This document shows positions 43,301 to 54,541 of a stretch of DNA of 64,000 nucleotides, piece by piece; within the stretch, counting starts at the first letter, position 1, and the number at the start of each line of letters is the position of its first letter. Location: NCBI RefSeq assembly GCF_029784165.1, contig NC_073696.1, positions 6,882,001 to 6,946,000 on the forward strand, in the 5' to 3' direction. A program made the translations under genes and the position numbers. This DNA comes from Wyeomyia smithii. Taxonomy: Eukaryota > Arthropoda > Insecta > Diptera > Culicidae. The notes beneath the pieces were generated by a model. That model worked only from the letters and a program-made list of their open reading frames with translations. It did not search any database and was not told the DNA's origin.

Positions 43301-43716
43301 CTGTGAGCGGGCCTGGCACTACTACGGACAATCTGGTCCGGAGGATGTGCGACGACACGGACATCTGGAACGCGGTCTGTGCGGCCGCCTCTCAGATTGT
43401 CCTGGAGCTGCAACGTGTGTGGCGGGTCAACCACCAACACGCCAGTGGTAGCTAATTACCAGTCTCCAGGTAGTTAGCTAGGAGGTTATAAGAGTAAAGA
43501 GGGTGCATCACGCACAAAAGCCACTCCCCGACGTAATACTTAACCGTCGTTCCGGGAAGACCAGGGATGGAGACTGGAGGGGTTTTAGTGGGTCGGGACA
43601 GGGATCAGTAGGTGCCAGGGCGAGTGTAACTACCCCATCTCTCCCCTAGCCTCATCCCCACACCCTGAGTTCTCTTCTCAGGAGTCTGTTTGCAGATTTC
43701 CCCGCCACCTTTAAAG
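40368..43716 (+). mobile_element. R1-clade-like LINE, copy 2, 5'-truncated
   Basis: Nearly identical to copy 1 (6095-11296) from nt 8083 of that copy to the 3' end; starts in the last codons of ORF1 at GGTAAGCCGG. It ends CCGCCACCTTTAAAG with only a short A-rich tail. No convincing TSD. The close match suggests both inserted recently from related sources. Confidence 0.85.
40400..43455 (+). pseudogene. R1-clade LINE ORF2, one frameshift, RT otherwise open
   Basis: Frame one opens at GTG 40400 (TQLNLNHC) and shifts near 40569, where one G of copy 1's CAAGTTCC is missing. From 40558 the frame stays open for 965 codons to 43455. It keeps the endonuclease phrase VAGDFNAWAVEWG lost in copy 1, TNSDHQAVC, RT motifs LDVKNAFNSASW and GVPQGSILGPVLWN, and a canonical VGFADDITL active site. 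Changes at NWFGFRKGRPT (copy 1 has NQFGFRKGRST) hit a conserved motif. The C-terminal CPECVEEQETAEHVFFVC is present; no RNase H. Truncation removes ORF1 and the promoter, so it is not autonomous. Confidence 0.87.
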
Positions 43717-43990
43717 AAAAAATCACAAGAAGGTTGTATGCAAAGCCACGACCGCAAGGTTGAAGTAGAATACTTTTACAAGAAAGATAACCCGGCTGCT
43801 TGCGTGTCAGTCATTTTTTCTAGTAAATAAACGTTGACCGTTAATTGGCAGTATAGTAATTTCTTTTTGTCTGATATTTTGAATGAAGTTCATTGAATAT
43901 TTTTAAATTTTGTGCAAATGAGACGTTGAAGTGCTGCCGAATTGTAATATGCACATTTAATACGACATCATTAAACGGGAACGGAACAAA

Positions 43991-44151
43991 GGCTACGGTT
44001 ATGCAGAACGCGAATGCTGGCGCGATGCGATTCGCCTTACCGTGGTGAAATGTACAGCTCTTTTTAAGGCGAAGTAGAGCTATACATTTCAACAGATTTC
44101 GTCTTGCCGAATCGCATCGCGCCGTTATTTGCGTTCTGCATGACCGTAGCC
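43991..44151. repeat. Long hairpin 1 (about 70-75-bp arms, 16-nt loop)
   Basis: 43991-44060 pairs with 44077-44151; ends GGCTACGGTTATGCAGAACG and its near complement, at roughly 80-85% identity by eye. Inner tip carries TGTACAGC. Homologous in layout and sequence to hairpin 2. Confidence 0.82.
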
Positions 44152-44367
44152 AAACACTAAGCGACGCAAACACGTAATAATAATCAGAGTATGCATGTAG
44201 AGGAAGATACTTAACTTTGAATTATAGCGCAAAACGAGAAAATATTAACTCTTCAAATAATCATTTGTGTTCTTCAAATTTCAGTTGTTCAATTTAATAT
44301 CCGATGAAATGTTTGTTCATTATCTGATGAAGCTGTTATATGGCCAAATGATGCATTCCCAATTTAC

Positions 44368-44680
44368 TAGGTCCATAACTCTGCCGACCGTGCTTGGGAA
44401 AGCGCGGTATAACGACCAATCAGAGGTCGAATTTTGTGTTTTGACAAGGCTTAAGAGTTTTCAATAGTACAATAGTTCGAATGATAAAATTGCAATTTCA
44501 TGCATTTGGTAGGAATCTTAGAAGATTTTCTAATCGATTGCTGCAAAAACAAAGGAATTCCATCGGAAACTAACCGATTTATTAGCATTTGAAATTTTTC
44601 TCACTTTTTTCAGTTTTAGATTTTCATTTCACATCCCTATGTAGCCGAACTTCCTGAGAGAAGTATTCTAATTCAAAATT
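44368..44680 (+). repeat. 312-bp direct repeat, copy 1
   Basis: Aligns with 47313-47624. Shared phrases include TCGACCGTGCTTG-type start, TTTTGACAAGGCTT, AACCGATTTATTAGCATTTG and CATCCCTATGTAGCCGAACT. The pair is about 2.95 kb apart. LTR-like TG...CA ends are not evident. Confidence 0.75.
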
Positions 44681-45213
44681 AAATTTTCATTAATTCATTT
44701 GTTGTCCTTATATGGACAACTGTTCAATTTATCATAGGATGTAGTGTTTATCTTACATCTCTGTGTTACCTTGATAGTGAGGACTAAGGCGCACGGTCAA
44801 CACAATGAGAAAGGTGTTTTCACATTGAAAACTAGACACGGCTTTACTGGAGGAAGTGTAGGCAAATGCATCTACCGCTAATACCACCGCTATCATACGA
44901 AAGCGCGTCGTTTCATGTGGAGAATATCAACAACGAAAAATGACGCGCGTCTAAGCATAACCCGAACTGTTTCGCCGTGCTGCTCCCATTTACCTTTACA
45001 TCGGCCTCAGGGAAGAACCGGCTGCATCTGCATCTACCGTTGAGGCTGTCACTATACTGCTATTGGTACCAAAAGCTATTAACTCTTCAAATAAGTGTTT
45101 TATTTGTTCTCAAAAGAACAATTTTTTAATTCAAAATCGGATTTACGCAATCGCATCTCTGTAATATTACCGACAATAATATTCTTCTGAACAAAATGAT
45201 ACAACTTTCCCAT

Positions 45214-45364
45214 TAGGCCTCTGCCATAATAGATGCGAAAAGCGACGCGAACCGATTCGCTCGGCTGTAGGTTAATGTACAGCCATCAGTGGAGCTGTAC
45301 ATTAACCTACAGCCGAGCGAATCGGTTCGCGCCGCTTTTCGCGTCTACTACGGCAGAGGCCTTA
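45214..45364. repeat. Long hairpin 2 (70-bp arms, 10-nt loop)
   Basis: 45214-45283 pairs with 45294-45364 with about five differences; the loop is CATCAGTGGA. Arms include GCGAACCGATTCGCTCGGCT. The frame 45289-45591 starts in the right arm and is probably not a gene. Confidence 0.88.
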
Positions 45365-45514
45365 GAGAAAGTTGCTGGCTGATGTATTCACTTCATGCAA
45401 GCCTGCTGCTGATGCTTCCCGCTACCACACTGAAACAGCATTTTAGTGCAGGGAGTGTCGTTGCATCAGCTGACCCTGCTACTATCGATGCTGATATACC
45501 CGCTGTAACAGCTA

Positions 45515-45850
45515 CGCTATGCATAGCCATGGCACAGTTGTGGCCGCTATACGCTGGCCCAACTGCTGAGCAACTGCAACGCTATCCGTAGCCACGCCAC
45601 AGTTATGGCCGCTAAACGCTGCCATTGGTTTCCGCTGTACCTGCTTTTGCTTGCCCAGCTGCTATCGATGCGATGCTGAGATCCGCAGAAACTGCTACGC
45701 TTATCCACAGCCATGCCACAGTTGTGGCCGCTATCCGCTATCGATGGTACCCATTGCTCTGCTCCCGCTACTGCTAAGGGAAGACTGTTGTTGTCGCTGT
45801 TCAGTACTATTATGAGCGGCTTCGACTAAAACAGGCTCTTATATAGGGAT
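45515..45850 (+). promoter_or_regulatory. Promoter-like module 1: three GCCACAGTTGTGGC sites then TATA
   Basis: Imperfect palindromes at 45531-45544, 45596-45609 and 45715-45728, then CTTATATAGG at 45838-45847. The last site lies 110 bp upstream of the TATA-like box. Module 2 has the same plan. Function is inference; no downstream gene is visible. Confidence 0.35.
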
Positions 45851-46399
45851 GAAAATAGGAATGAATTATTTTACGTACGTGGTGGAATGATATAGCTCAT
45901 GGCTCAGAGCGATCATTTGATAAGCTCCACCTCTTTTTTCAGTTTCTAAAATTTTTCCTCAGTTTCGTAGCACGGATGCACAAAAATGATTTCTTGTCGA
46001 GCCGGACCGATAGCACTGTTCTTGAAGCAACAAAATAACATGTTTTGTGTCGTGTTGTGCAGCTTGGTTGAAGAAAATGTTCCCGTCCCCGTGTCGCATG
46101 TAAGCAGATTATTGCGCTCAGTAGACAGTAGATAGTGTATCCAGCGAATAAACACCGATGGTGCTCTCACACACGCAACGGTTTTAACCCGTATCTTATT
46201 GCGGTTTGTAACATCAAGCGATTTCGTTTGCTCGCTGTTGCGTGTTGCATCATGTTGCAACTTGGCAGCTGGGGGACGACGAAATTCTGTTTATGCTGAT
46301 TGATTGAATCGACTTCATATTAGCTCTGCATAGTCGAGCTAACTGCTTTTGTGAATGCGTACTAACAGGGCAATTTATTATTCAATGTCGGTTATGCTG

Positions 46400-46850
46400 A
46401 TCGCAGCCTTTGCGCTGCCCCTACAGTGGGGGATTTACTAAATAAAGTGAAAGTAAAAATTAGACAACTACAACAGAATTTGATTGCATCCCGTACAGAA
46501 TGTCTGCTTGTGTTGATGCCAGAAAATTATTAACCTTCAATTATTTTTTATTTGCCTTCAAAAAAGCATTTTGCTGTTCAAAATCGGTTGCTTATTACAA
46601 CCTTTGAGCTGCCCTAACATTGGGGGAATTAAGATACCCGGACAACATGCACTGTGGAAGCTATTTCACATTCAGTAAATTAGACGGGTGCGACAAATTT
46701 AAATTGCTAGGATGCAACACAGAATGCTTGCTTGCGTTGATAAAAATTATTAACTTTCAATGACTTGTTTATTTGCCTTCAAAAAGGCATTTTGATTTCC
46801 GAAACTGGATTTCCTGATGGCAATCATCATGCTGCCCCAACACGGGGGGA
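46400..46850 (+). repeat. About 220-bp tandem units
   Basis: GCTGCCC-TACA/CACGGGGG-type phrases near 46413, 46610 and 46830 alternate with TTTATTTGCCTTCAAAAA (46546 and 46766) and ACAGAATG-CTGCTTG phrases. Two to three degenerate units. A shorter related piece is at 45078-45140. Confidence 0.6.
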
Positions 46851-46964
46851 ATAATGGCTGTCTGGCGACACACGCTGAGAAAAACCGCGCTGCTCCTGAG
46901 ACGTGGTGACCAACCACAGGGCTAGTGCTGCTGCTGAGGAAGGACGACTGCTGTTGTCGCTGTC

Positions 46965-47295
46965 TGATGCTACGCTATGCATAGCCATGCCACAGTTGTG
47001 GCCGCTATACACTGGCCTAACTGCTGAGCAACTGCAACACTATCCGTAGCCATGCCACAGTTGTGGCCGCCATTGGTATCCACTGTACCTGCATCTGCTG
47101 GCCCTGCTGCTATCGATGGTGAGATCCGCTGGAACTGCTACGCCTATCCACAGCCATGCCACAGTTGTGGCCGCTTTCCACTATCGATGGTACCCACTGC
47201 TCGCTCCCGCTGCTGCTAAGGGAGGACTGCTGTCGTCGCTGTTCAGAACTATTATGAGCGGCTCCGGCTGAAACAGGCTCTTATATAGGCGAAAT
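46965..47295 (+). promoter_or_regulatory. Promoter-like module 2
   Basis: GCCACAGTTGTGGC exactly at 46989-47002, 47054-47067 and 47158-47171; CTTATATAGG at 47280-47289, 109 bp after the last site. The stretch between (GGACTGCTG-TGTCGCTGTTCAG, TATGAGCGGCT) is conserved with module 1. Confidence 0.38.
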
Positions 47296-47312
47296 AGCAT
47301 GTTTTCAATTGC

Positions 47313-47624
47313 AAGGTATATGATTCTGTCGACCGTGCTTGAGAAGCAACGACCGATCAGGGGTCGAATTTTTCGTTTTGACAAGGCTTGACTATTTTCA
47401 ATAGTTCAATAGTGTGAATAATAAAATTACAATTATCTTATTTTGGGAAGAATCTTAGAAGATTTTCCAATCTATTGCTGCAAGAACGAAGGAAATCCAT
47501 TGAATACTAACCGATTTATTAGCATTTGAAATTGGACATATTTTTCACTTTTTTCGGTTTTAGATTTTCATTTCACATCCCTATGTAGCCGAACTTCCTG
47601 AGAGAAGTATTCTACTTCAAAAAA
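47313..47624 (+). repeat. 312-bp direct repeat, copy 2
   Basis: Partner of 44368-44680; lies just downstream of the TATA of module 2. Confidence 0.75.
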
Positions 47625-47942
47625 ATAGCTGGGTGGGTTGCTAAGTAGTGATGTATGCTTGTTGCGGTGGTGAGAGTTATGTGCGAAAAGTGTTCAACGG
47701 AGAGTAGCAGAATGACGAGACAACAAATGGGTGTTAGGTAACGGTAAAGGAGAGGCTAGAATAAAACAATCAAAGAACTGAGTTGCCAGTATGTACGAAT
47801 GTATGAATTAAGAGTAAGAACCTGGTGTTTGTTGAAAGTGATTGAGCTTTTTCCTTCGGTAGATACAGGAGTTACCCTGATTAAACAATAATGTTTATTT
47901 CGACATTTTTTTTAAACAGACTAAAAATGTTGTATTGTTACT

Positions 47943-49012
47943 TATCCCAAGTAACAAAATAGGTTATAACTAAGTTTTTTAGTGCTAAATAGAACCAAAA
48001 CATAAAACCTTCAATGCCGACCACGTGGTTATCACAACCTATTAACAACAGCTATATACATATGTCATGGCTAGTTGGCCCAGGTTTATTGAAGTCATCA
48101 AAACTTCATATGCGCTTCATCATAGGACCAGATGTTTTTAACGGGCAAATTTGCTGTCCATAGAATGGCCACGAAATTTTAACTCAGATATATTCTCCAT
48201 ATTAAAGGTGACATAAAAAATTTTTTCTTGGTTTCATTTCTCAATGAGAACATTATATTCGGACAGTCTCGTGAAAACAGAAATGTGTGAGTTTTCTTTC
48301 TATATTGATTGATTATTGTTGTCATTTAAATTATTATCGTGCATGTAAAAACACATGCCGTGAAATATTTATGGTAAAACCGGTCACGAATTTTACGGTA
48401 ATTACCGCTCGCTGCCGTAATTCTGTAGGAAATGACTATTTAATCAAAATTTAATTCCTCTAAACTAAGGTGATGATTGAATAAATGCCATGATATGTCA
48501 TTTTTGTTAATTGTATAACTTTATCTATCATTCGAATTTCAAAACTACTCTGTGGTATCGGTGATGTTGTAGAATAAAATGCTGATTCGGGAGAAAATTT
48601 CATAATTTTGCATATTTTTCATTTGAGGCGACATGTTGTTTTCGGAAAACCCTCGAACGCTCCCAAAATCCCTCATTATATCTGATTCTCTTAATTTGAT
48701 CAGAATATAGCGTAATTAAACCCAACACTTCTATCGCAGTTTTCATCTGTCTAAGTTACGATCATCCGGTTTTATTTTAGCCACAATTATAGTCTGCAGG
48801 TTTTAAGTTTCATTTGGCTATCAGAGGGACTATCATACAACTTAATGCATATGACGGGTGGCATAGGATGGCTGTAAAGAATACTTGCGGATCATATTTT
48901 GTGGCTATCAAATAAAACCAAATTGTAATAAAAGACTTTAACGTAAGTTAACATAAAACGAAAACAAAACAATCTTAAGTCTTCGGAGCATTTCGATTGT
49001 TACTTGGGATAC
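47943..49012. mobile_element. MITE-like element with TATCCCAAGTAACAA ends
   Basis: TATCCCAAGTAACAA at 47943-47957 and its reverse complement at 48998-49012. Possible ACTT duplication outside. AT-rich, non-coding, 1.07 kb. Confidence 0.6.
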
Positions 49013-49496
49013 TTATAAGGTTTTTATCTAATTTTCGGGCTTTGGATGCATGAATGCAAAATGCAGATTTTAAATTTAATAGGAATATTACCACTTGTGT
49101 CAACGAAAACGACTGATTGGTGAGAGTAACCCGAGAAGCTAGCATGTAAATAATTTACGCAAAAAATTATGGATATAAAATATCCATAATTTATATATAT
49201 TTTAAAAATAGATGTAACGTTTCAGAAGTTTTAGGGAAATTGTTTTATCGTTAATCGTGTGAACGGCGCGCGTAATATTAACGAGACAATGCTATGAATT
49301 CTTGTTAGTTTCTATTATCTACATCGCTCGTAATATAGTTTATAATTAACTGGAAACTAGGAATACCTATTACAAAATAGGTTTTGGTTTATCAAGAGAT
49401 TTGGAAAGCGTAGTTTTGTAAAACTGTATCCTTTCAAAAATCCGAGCTTAGTTTTCCTTTTCCAATAACAAAAAACAATACCATATTCCTTTCAGA

Positions 49497-49905
49497 GAGC
49501 GAGTAATGGCGCTATAACCATAAGCTAGAAATGCTAGGACTAGAGTTAATACTCAAGTTCCAACCGTAACAGTGGAAGCGAGTAAAGGCGCTATATCCTT
49601 GGTTTTGAAACCCGAACATAAGGAGGAAATACCTATGATCCATCCCAAGAGATTGGTCAATAAAGGAGTGTACTTTCTGAGCTTTATCACTCCCAACGAA
49701 TTAGGTATATTACTTCTTACACACGGATCGGTTGGTACGGATTGTCCCCGATCTTAGATTATATTCTATTATATTGCGCTACACAATAGGCCTGGCCGTT
49801 GACAAGAAAAATGTATGGAAATCTTTATTTAAATGGTGGAAATCATTTTCCAGGATCCTTTCAAGTACTGGCTGTGTTAGTGTAGACAAGACTAGACTAG
49901 ACTAG
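49497..49905 (+). mobile_element. LINE or SINE 3' end with TAGAC tail
   Basis: Ends in AAGACTAGACTAGACTAGAC-type tandem repeats directly before the 19-bp TSD. The small frame 49572-49757 has no recognised motif and may be a 3' UTR. Probably the 3' part of the element that first entered the DD37E transposon. Confidence 0.5.
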
Positions 49906-49924
49906 ACTACAAGCGGCATCCTTC
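49906..49924 (+). repeat. Right direct repeat of the 10.3-kb insert
   Basis: ACTACAAGCGGCATCCTTC, partner of 39615-39633. Confidence 0.72.
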
Positions 49925-50700
49925 AATATCAGTACGAGATGTGGCGAGAAAGCTTGGAACCTCGGCGAGTAACGTTATGCGTGCCAAGGGAAGAATGGGT
50001 CTGCAGACCCGTCGGAAGCAGAAGCAGCCAAAACGAAATCCAAAACAAGCTGAATCTGTGAAACCGAGAGCTCGGAAGCTTTATGACAAACTTCTAACAA
50101 AAAAAATGGGGTGTGTTATCATGGATGACGAAACCTACATAAAACTGGACTATAGGACTTTGCCAGGACCGCAATTTTATACATCACACGAAGGGAAAGG
50201 CTGTCCCTGGACCAGTGAAAGCCATTTACACCGAAAAATTCGGCAAGAAGGTAATGGTTTGGCAGGCCATTTGTGAATGTGGGAAAATATCTCGTCCATT
50301 CATTAAGAATGACACAATGAATGGTAAAATTTACGTGAAAGAGTGTTTGCAGAAAAGGTTGTTACCCATGGTTAAGCAGCATAACAATCCTCCAATCTTT
50401 TGGCCCGATCTTGCTTCCTGCCATTTCTCTAACGATGCACTAGGGTGGTACAAAACAAATAATGTCACATGTGTCCCAAAGGAGATGAATCCTCTAAACT
50501 GCCCTGAAATTCGCCCTATTGAAACTTTTTGGGCTTTGACCAAGGCAAAGCTGAGGAAATATGTCAAACCAGCGGACAATGTTGAAAAATTTAAAAAAGA
50601 TTGGCTTAAAGTGGTAACAATGGTCGGAGAACACACTGTACAAAAGCTTATGAGTAGTGTTAAGAGAAAAGTTAGAGAACTCGCGTATAAAATAAAATGA
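49907..50700 (+). pseudogene. DD37E transposase catalytic part, one frameshift
   Basis: Continues from YYKRH: second HTH-like segment HPSISVRDVARKLGTSASNV, then VIMDDETYIKL with the first catalytic aspartate. A one-base shift near 50200 moves the rest to frame 50215-50700: KFGKKVMVWQAICECGKIS, PPIFWPDLASCHFSND (second aspartate) and CPEIRPIETFW (catalytic glutamate). Exactly 37 residues separate that aspartate from the glutamate, the DD37E spacing. It ends at TGA 50698-50700, 43 bp before the right TIR. All three catalytic residues remain, but shifts and the insert make it dead. Confidence 0.87.
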
Positions 50701-50771
50701 CCCGAAAAATCCTGTATTTTTTGTTTTATTCAAGAAAGAAGATGTATTTATAATTTTCGGAACAGTCTATA

Positions 50772-53759
50772 TACAATCGACAGTAGGTCATTTGGTATGA
50801 AATTTTTAGCTATTGTATTAAATTAAACAGTGGAAAATGTTGAGAATAGTCTGAACACTGACAATTAATAAAGTATAACTAAAGCTATGTAATCGAAAAA
50901 ATGTGCTATAGTATGACAACAAAACTGCATAAAGACATAGGAAAGTGCTTCGAAAAAATTACATTTTAGTTTGAAAATATTATTTTATCTGTAACCAAAC
51001 AAAAAACAATGTTGAGCCTTCTGCGAGATAAACTTCTCTAACCCGAACAGCGATTAATCAAAAACCCACTCGTAAGTCCAAAGAAAATCCACATTTAATC
51101 AATTGATTCAGTTGTATAAGCATTAAAGCCCAGTGCTTACCGGAAAAACTTCTGCCCTTACCGGCGGCGGCGGCGAAAACTTCTCAATATTACACAATAA
51201 AAAGTTAATAAAATAAAATTTTGATAGCACATTGTTGCCTCACCTTTTGTTCACTCTGTCGCGCTTTCTTCCTTTCCGGGTTTCGCTTCCACTTAATTGA
51301 AGTTTCGATACTTTCACGGCTTTGCGGGCGGCATCCGAGCGCCGAGAAAGGTCAGCAAAATCTTCTTGATACTGCCGAAGAAACAACCTCGTGAATCGGT
51401 TCGCTGCGCTGCCGGTTCTCCGCGGCCTCTCCAATAAGTCTACTGCCCGACAAAGCCTTTAGCCGAACAAGAAGCTGGAAATTAATTTACGCATTCTCCC
51501 GGCCACTTGGCTTGTCGATTTCCACCCCTAGCCCATATAAAATGCGCAGCAAAAGCGGAAAGTATCCCGGAAATATCCATCAGGATTAGCATCAGATAGA
51601 ACAGGAGTTGGCAGGGGTAAAAAACTTTCTTATTTCGTTAATAAAATTCTGCGGCCAACTTCGGCACCAGTTATTCCTACAGTTTTCGTTCGGTTCTTTC
51701 CGATGACTTCTGCTTGGCGGAGGAGAGGGTGCGGGGAGTGTTTAGTCGGCGGCTTACCCGGAGGTCCGGGTGTGTATGGGAAAAGTGAATTTTCCGGCAT
51801 GCGAATGGACGAGTCGTAAAATTTACTGCAACCACTTACCCACACGCGCACGCCACCCTCCTGCCTTGCCGTCTTCCCAAGGGCATTTGTTCGGCTTAGC
51901 GAGCGATGTGGTGGCAATTGTGGTTTCTTGTTTTCCCGAGTGTAGTAAGTACGGAAAATTTTCATCCCATGCAAACTGGCAATAAGTTCGCTGGGCTGGA
52001 CGGGAATGGTTGTTTTTATTTTTACTTTTGTAAGCAGTCAAATTAAAACCGTGGAGCAAAATGTACAATCTTGATACGGCGCCCATTGGGGACTTGGGTT
52101 TTTCCTCTTTCGAACCGCTGCTAAGCCGATGCACAGCACAAAGGAAGATTTGGAATTATTTCCCTAAAACCAAGTTGCACATTTTCAGCTGACCAAAATC
52201 ATAGTGATATGTATGAGTTTTTTAATCAACCATAGTCTACTGTCGTACGCTAGAGCAACTTTACAAAACCGTGCACAGATAATTTATGGGTCCAATCAAA
52301 TATTAGCGAATTCCCGAAAAAAAAACCTCCAATCCTAAGCCACATTCCCACTCTAACTCGAACGGTAAACGACGCTTCCGCTGCTGCAGCGTCTAGTGTA
52401 GAATCACAATCGATTGGAACACTTTATTTTGCCAAACTCCCTCCGCAGCCGGAGATAGTCGTTCAGCAGCTTTCCCCGGGGCTCGAGGATCGGGAAGAGC
52501 GAGCGGCAGTGGAAATATCCATGCCCACCTAGACCGGTCGTGGAGATTTATGGCTGACGATGTTGATTCCCACCCGCTTCTGCGCTCGCCACACCGGTGG
52601 GAATCCGCCGTTTGTTCGGCCGTTATTTGCTCGTTACGGGGTTTGAAAAACGCTTTTTAAAGTTTTCCTTCGAATTGACAGCAGGAGGAATTTATTGCAG
52701 TCGGGATCTTTGCCGGCGCTGTTTGCCGCTGCAGGGTCGAGTGCCGACACCGAGAAGCAGCAGTTTTCCACCGCCACTGGGGACACACTTTCGACAGTTA
52801 GGATAAATTGGCTTGGTTTGCGTCATTAGTGCGGCTCTGGTTCGATAATGTGGCTTTAGTTGTTGTTTTTATTTGTTCCTCCGAGAATGACGAATCGACT
52901 AGCGTTGAATGGAGGTTCTGTGAGAATCCACAGATTGATTGCTTGTATCTCAATACTCAATACAAATTGACTTTTCTCTACTCAGTTTTTCTAATTAAAC
53001 TGGGCATTGTCTCTTTTCTGTGATTTTCCCAACTTCAAACGACTTTGCTCATTGTACCAAATGGTTTTTTGTTGTTGTGAACTCGATTTTCATTATACAA
53101 TCGAACAGCATTTTTTGTCCTTTGACCTATCATCAGCTTCCAAATCAATGTAAGAGCACGTGATTTGCATTCATCTCCGACTTCTTACTTTTTGTTTTCG
53201 CTGGTCGACAATCGCCTCACAAACATTGATTTTTGCGTTTCCTGCACGCTCACGAAACTGTGAAAAACATCCAATTTGTCGTTCGATTTTCGGATATTGT
53301 TTTTCTTATTGAGTTGCTACTGTCTGTTGTTGGAAAATAGTTTTTTTTTGTTCACACGAGTAAAAACAGTACCCTGTTTTCCGTTGCATTCAGTTTTACT
53401 AACAATTTTAGTGTAAGGACCTTTGCGAGTTTTCATATCCCTTTTCAGTTTGAAATTCGTGCCGCCAGAATTTAGATTTACCTACAATTTCTTGAAGAGT
53501 AGTCTTAATTTGACTGATTTATAAATCCAAGCTCAGCAAATTCAGTGATATTGAACCATATAAATGTATCAAATTTGCACAATTTCATGATTAAGCGTAT
53601 GATGATTTTGGGTTATCCAGGTATTTTGACGTAAACCATTTTTTAATGTTTCTTTTGCGGATCGTTGACAGATAACCTGTAATGCCATATGTCGATTCTC
53701 GTCAACTGTGTCGCTGTAAAGAGGGGTTTTATCGTTACATACTACGACCCGCAAACCCA
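50772..53759. other. Mostly unassigned, possibly host intergenic DNA
   Basis: No element ends or genes recognised. GC rises in 51140-51550 and 52370-52760, unlike the AT-rich repeats on either side. Open frames (for example 51240-51434 minus, 52597-52806 plus) show no motif, splice pattern or conservation clue. Confidence 0.4.
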
Positions 53760-53935
53760 GGTGCCCCAAATCTCCTCTTCCGAAAACTTCGCTGTTTTGC
53801 AGTAGAATTCCAGTTGCTGTCCGCACCAACGCCCACCGGCCTGGGAAGACCCGATCAACGTGTCCACGTATCTAATCCATGAATCTCATTGACCACAAGA
53901 ACAAGATCTCCCTTTTACAGCTCCTTCAAGTTCTC
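53760..53935 (-). pseudogene. BEL/Pao-like integrase C-terminal trace
   Basis: On the minus strand, KGDLVLVVNEIHGLD then, one frame over, RGHVDRVFPGRWALVRTATGI resembles the stretch after the integrase core in BEL/Pao LTR retrotransposons (GD-LVLV ... GRV---PG--G-VR---V-T--G). It has a frameshift, no catalytic core and no LTR. A short match, so moderate confidence. Confidence 0.45.
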
Positions 53936-54021
53936 AAGCCACTCACATCCAGGTTTGCCAGATCTACGGATTTGTTTCAATACTGCGGATGTACAGTATA
54001 AGAATTATGATAGAATAAAAA

Positions 54022-54541
54022 CCTAAATTAATCCACCATGCGGTCAGGCTCAGCCTTTCTCATTCAAACTTATTATTTGTAAGAATAGATTTACATGAAT
54101 GCTTAAATCCAATAAAAGTATTTCACTCTTTGGGTTCCAACATATTGATGTTGTAATTGAAGTGTAAAATATGAAATTTGACGTAATGTTAGTGCTTAAG
54201 AAATAACGAAATAAAAGAAATGACTTTTAATTTCGAACAATTTAATCACGAGCGTAACGGGAACGTTCAAAAAGTACGATACCATATTGAAATCATGTTG
54301 AGGTCATATATATTGATCAATGCAGGTATAGTTTTGAATTTCTTTTCTTTTTCGAAATTTTTGAACCTCATATCAAATTTTGTTATTTGTAAGTTTGAGA
54401 GATGACTTGTTTGTATGACACTAATTATGTTCAAATTAGTCGTGTAATTCTTTAGTTAATAGACTTTCGTTGTTTTAACAATTTAATGCATAACGGTTGC
54501 TAAAGTTCGATTATAATGAAATGAAAAGGGAACGTATAGGC
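54022..54541. repeat. Long repeat copy B, left part
   Basis: Aligns with 25236-25760 at high similarity. Its last 22 bases (54520-54541) recur exactly at 58449-58470 as a TSD around the next insertion. Confidence 0.8.

Larger units (their letters stand above)
39634..49905 (+). mobile_element. 10.3-kb composite insert in the DD37E transposon
   Basis: Between the two direct repeats. The right end, just before the repeat, is a TAGAC tandem tail (49881-49905), as LINE 3' tails made of short repeats look, so a plus-strand LINE or SINE probably made the first insertion. Later insertions (R1 copy 2, hairpin elements, MITE) enlarged it. 39634-40367 shows no recognised gene. Confidence 0.55.
39236..50771 (+). 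mobile_element. DD37E IS630-Tc1-mariner transposon, split by a 10.3-kb insert
   Basis: TIRs are 39236-39264 and 50743-50771 (29 bp, two mismatches; start TATAGACCGTTCCGATAATT on the left). A TA duplication is likely but lies in a TATATA context. The transposase N-terminus is next to the left TIR and the catalytic part next to the right TIR. The insert 39634-49905 is bordered by a 19-bp direct repeat with one mismatch. Without it the element would be about 1.25 kb, a normal length for this superfamily. Confidence 0.83.

Noticed and set aside
45289..45591. 100-codon plus-strand ORF
   Set aside because: Starts inside a hairpin arm and runs through low-complexity promoter-like repeats.
47181..47384. 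Small minus-strand ORF near module 2
   Set aside because: Crosses the TATA-like box and direct repeat; no conservation argument.
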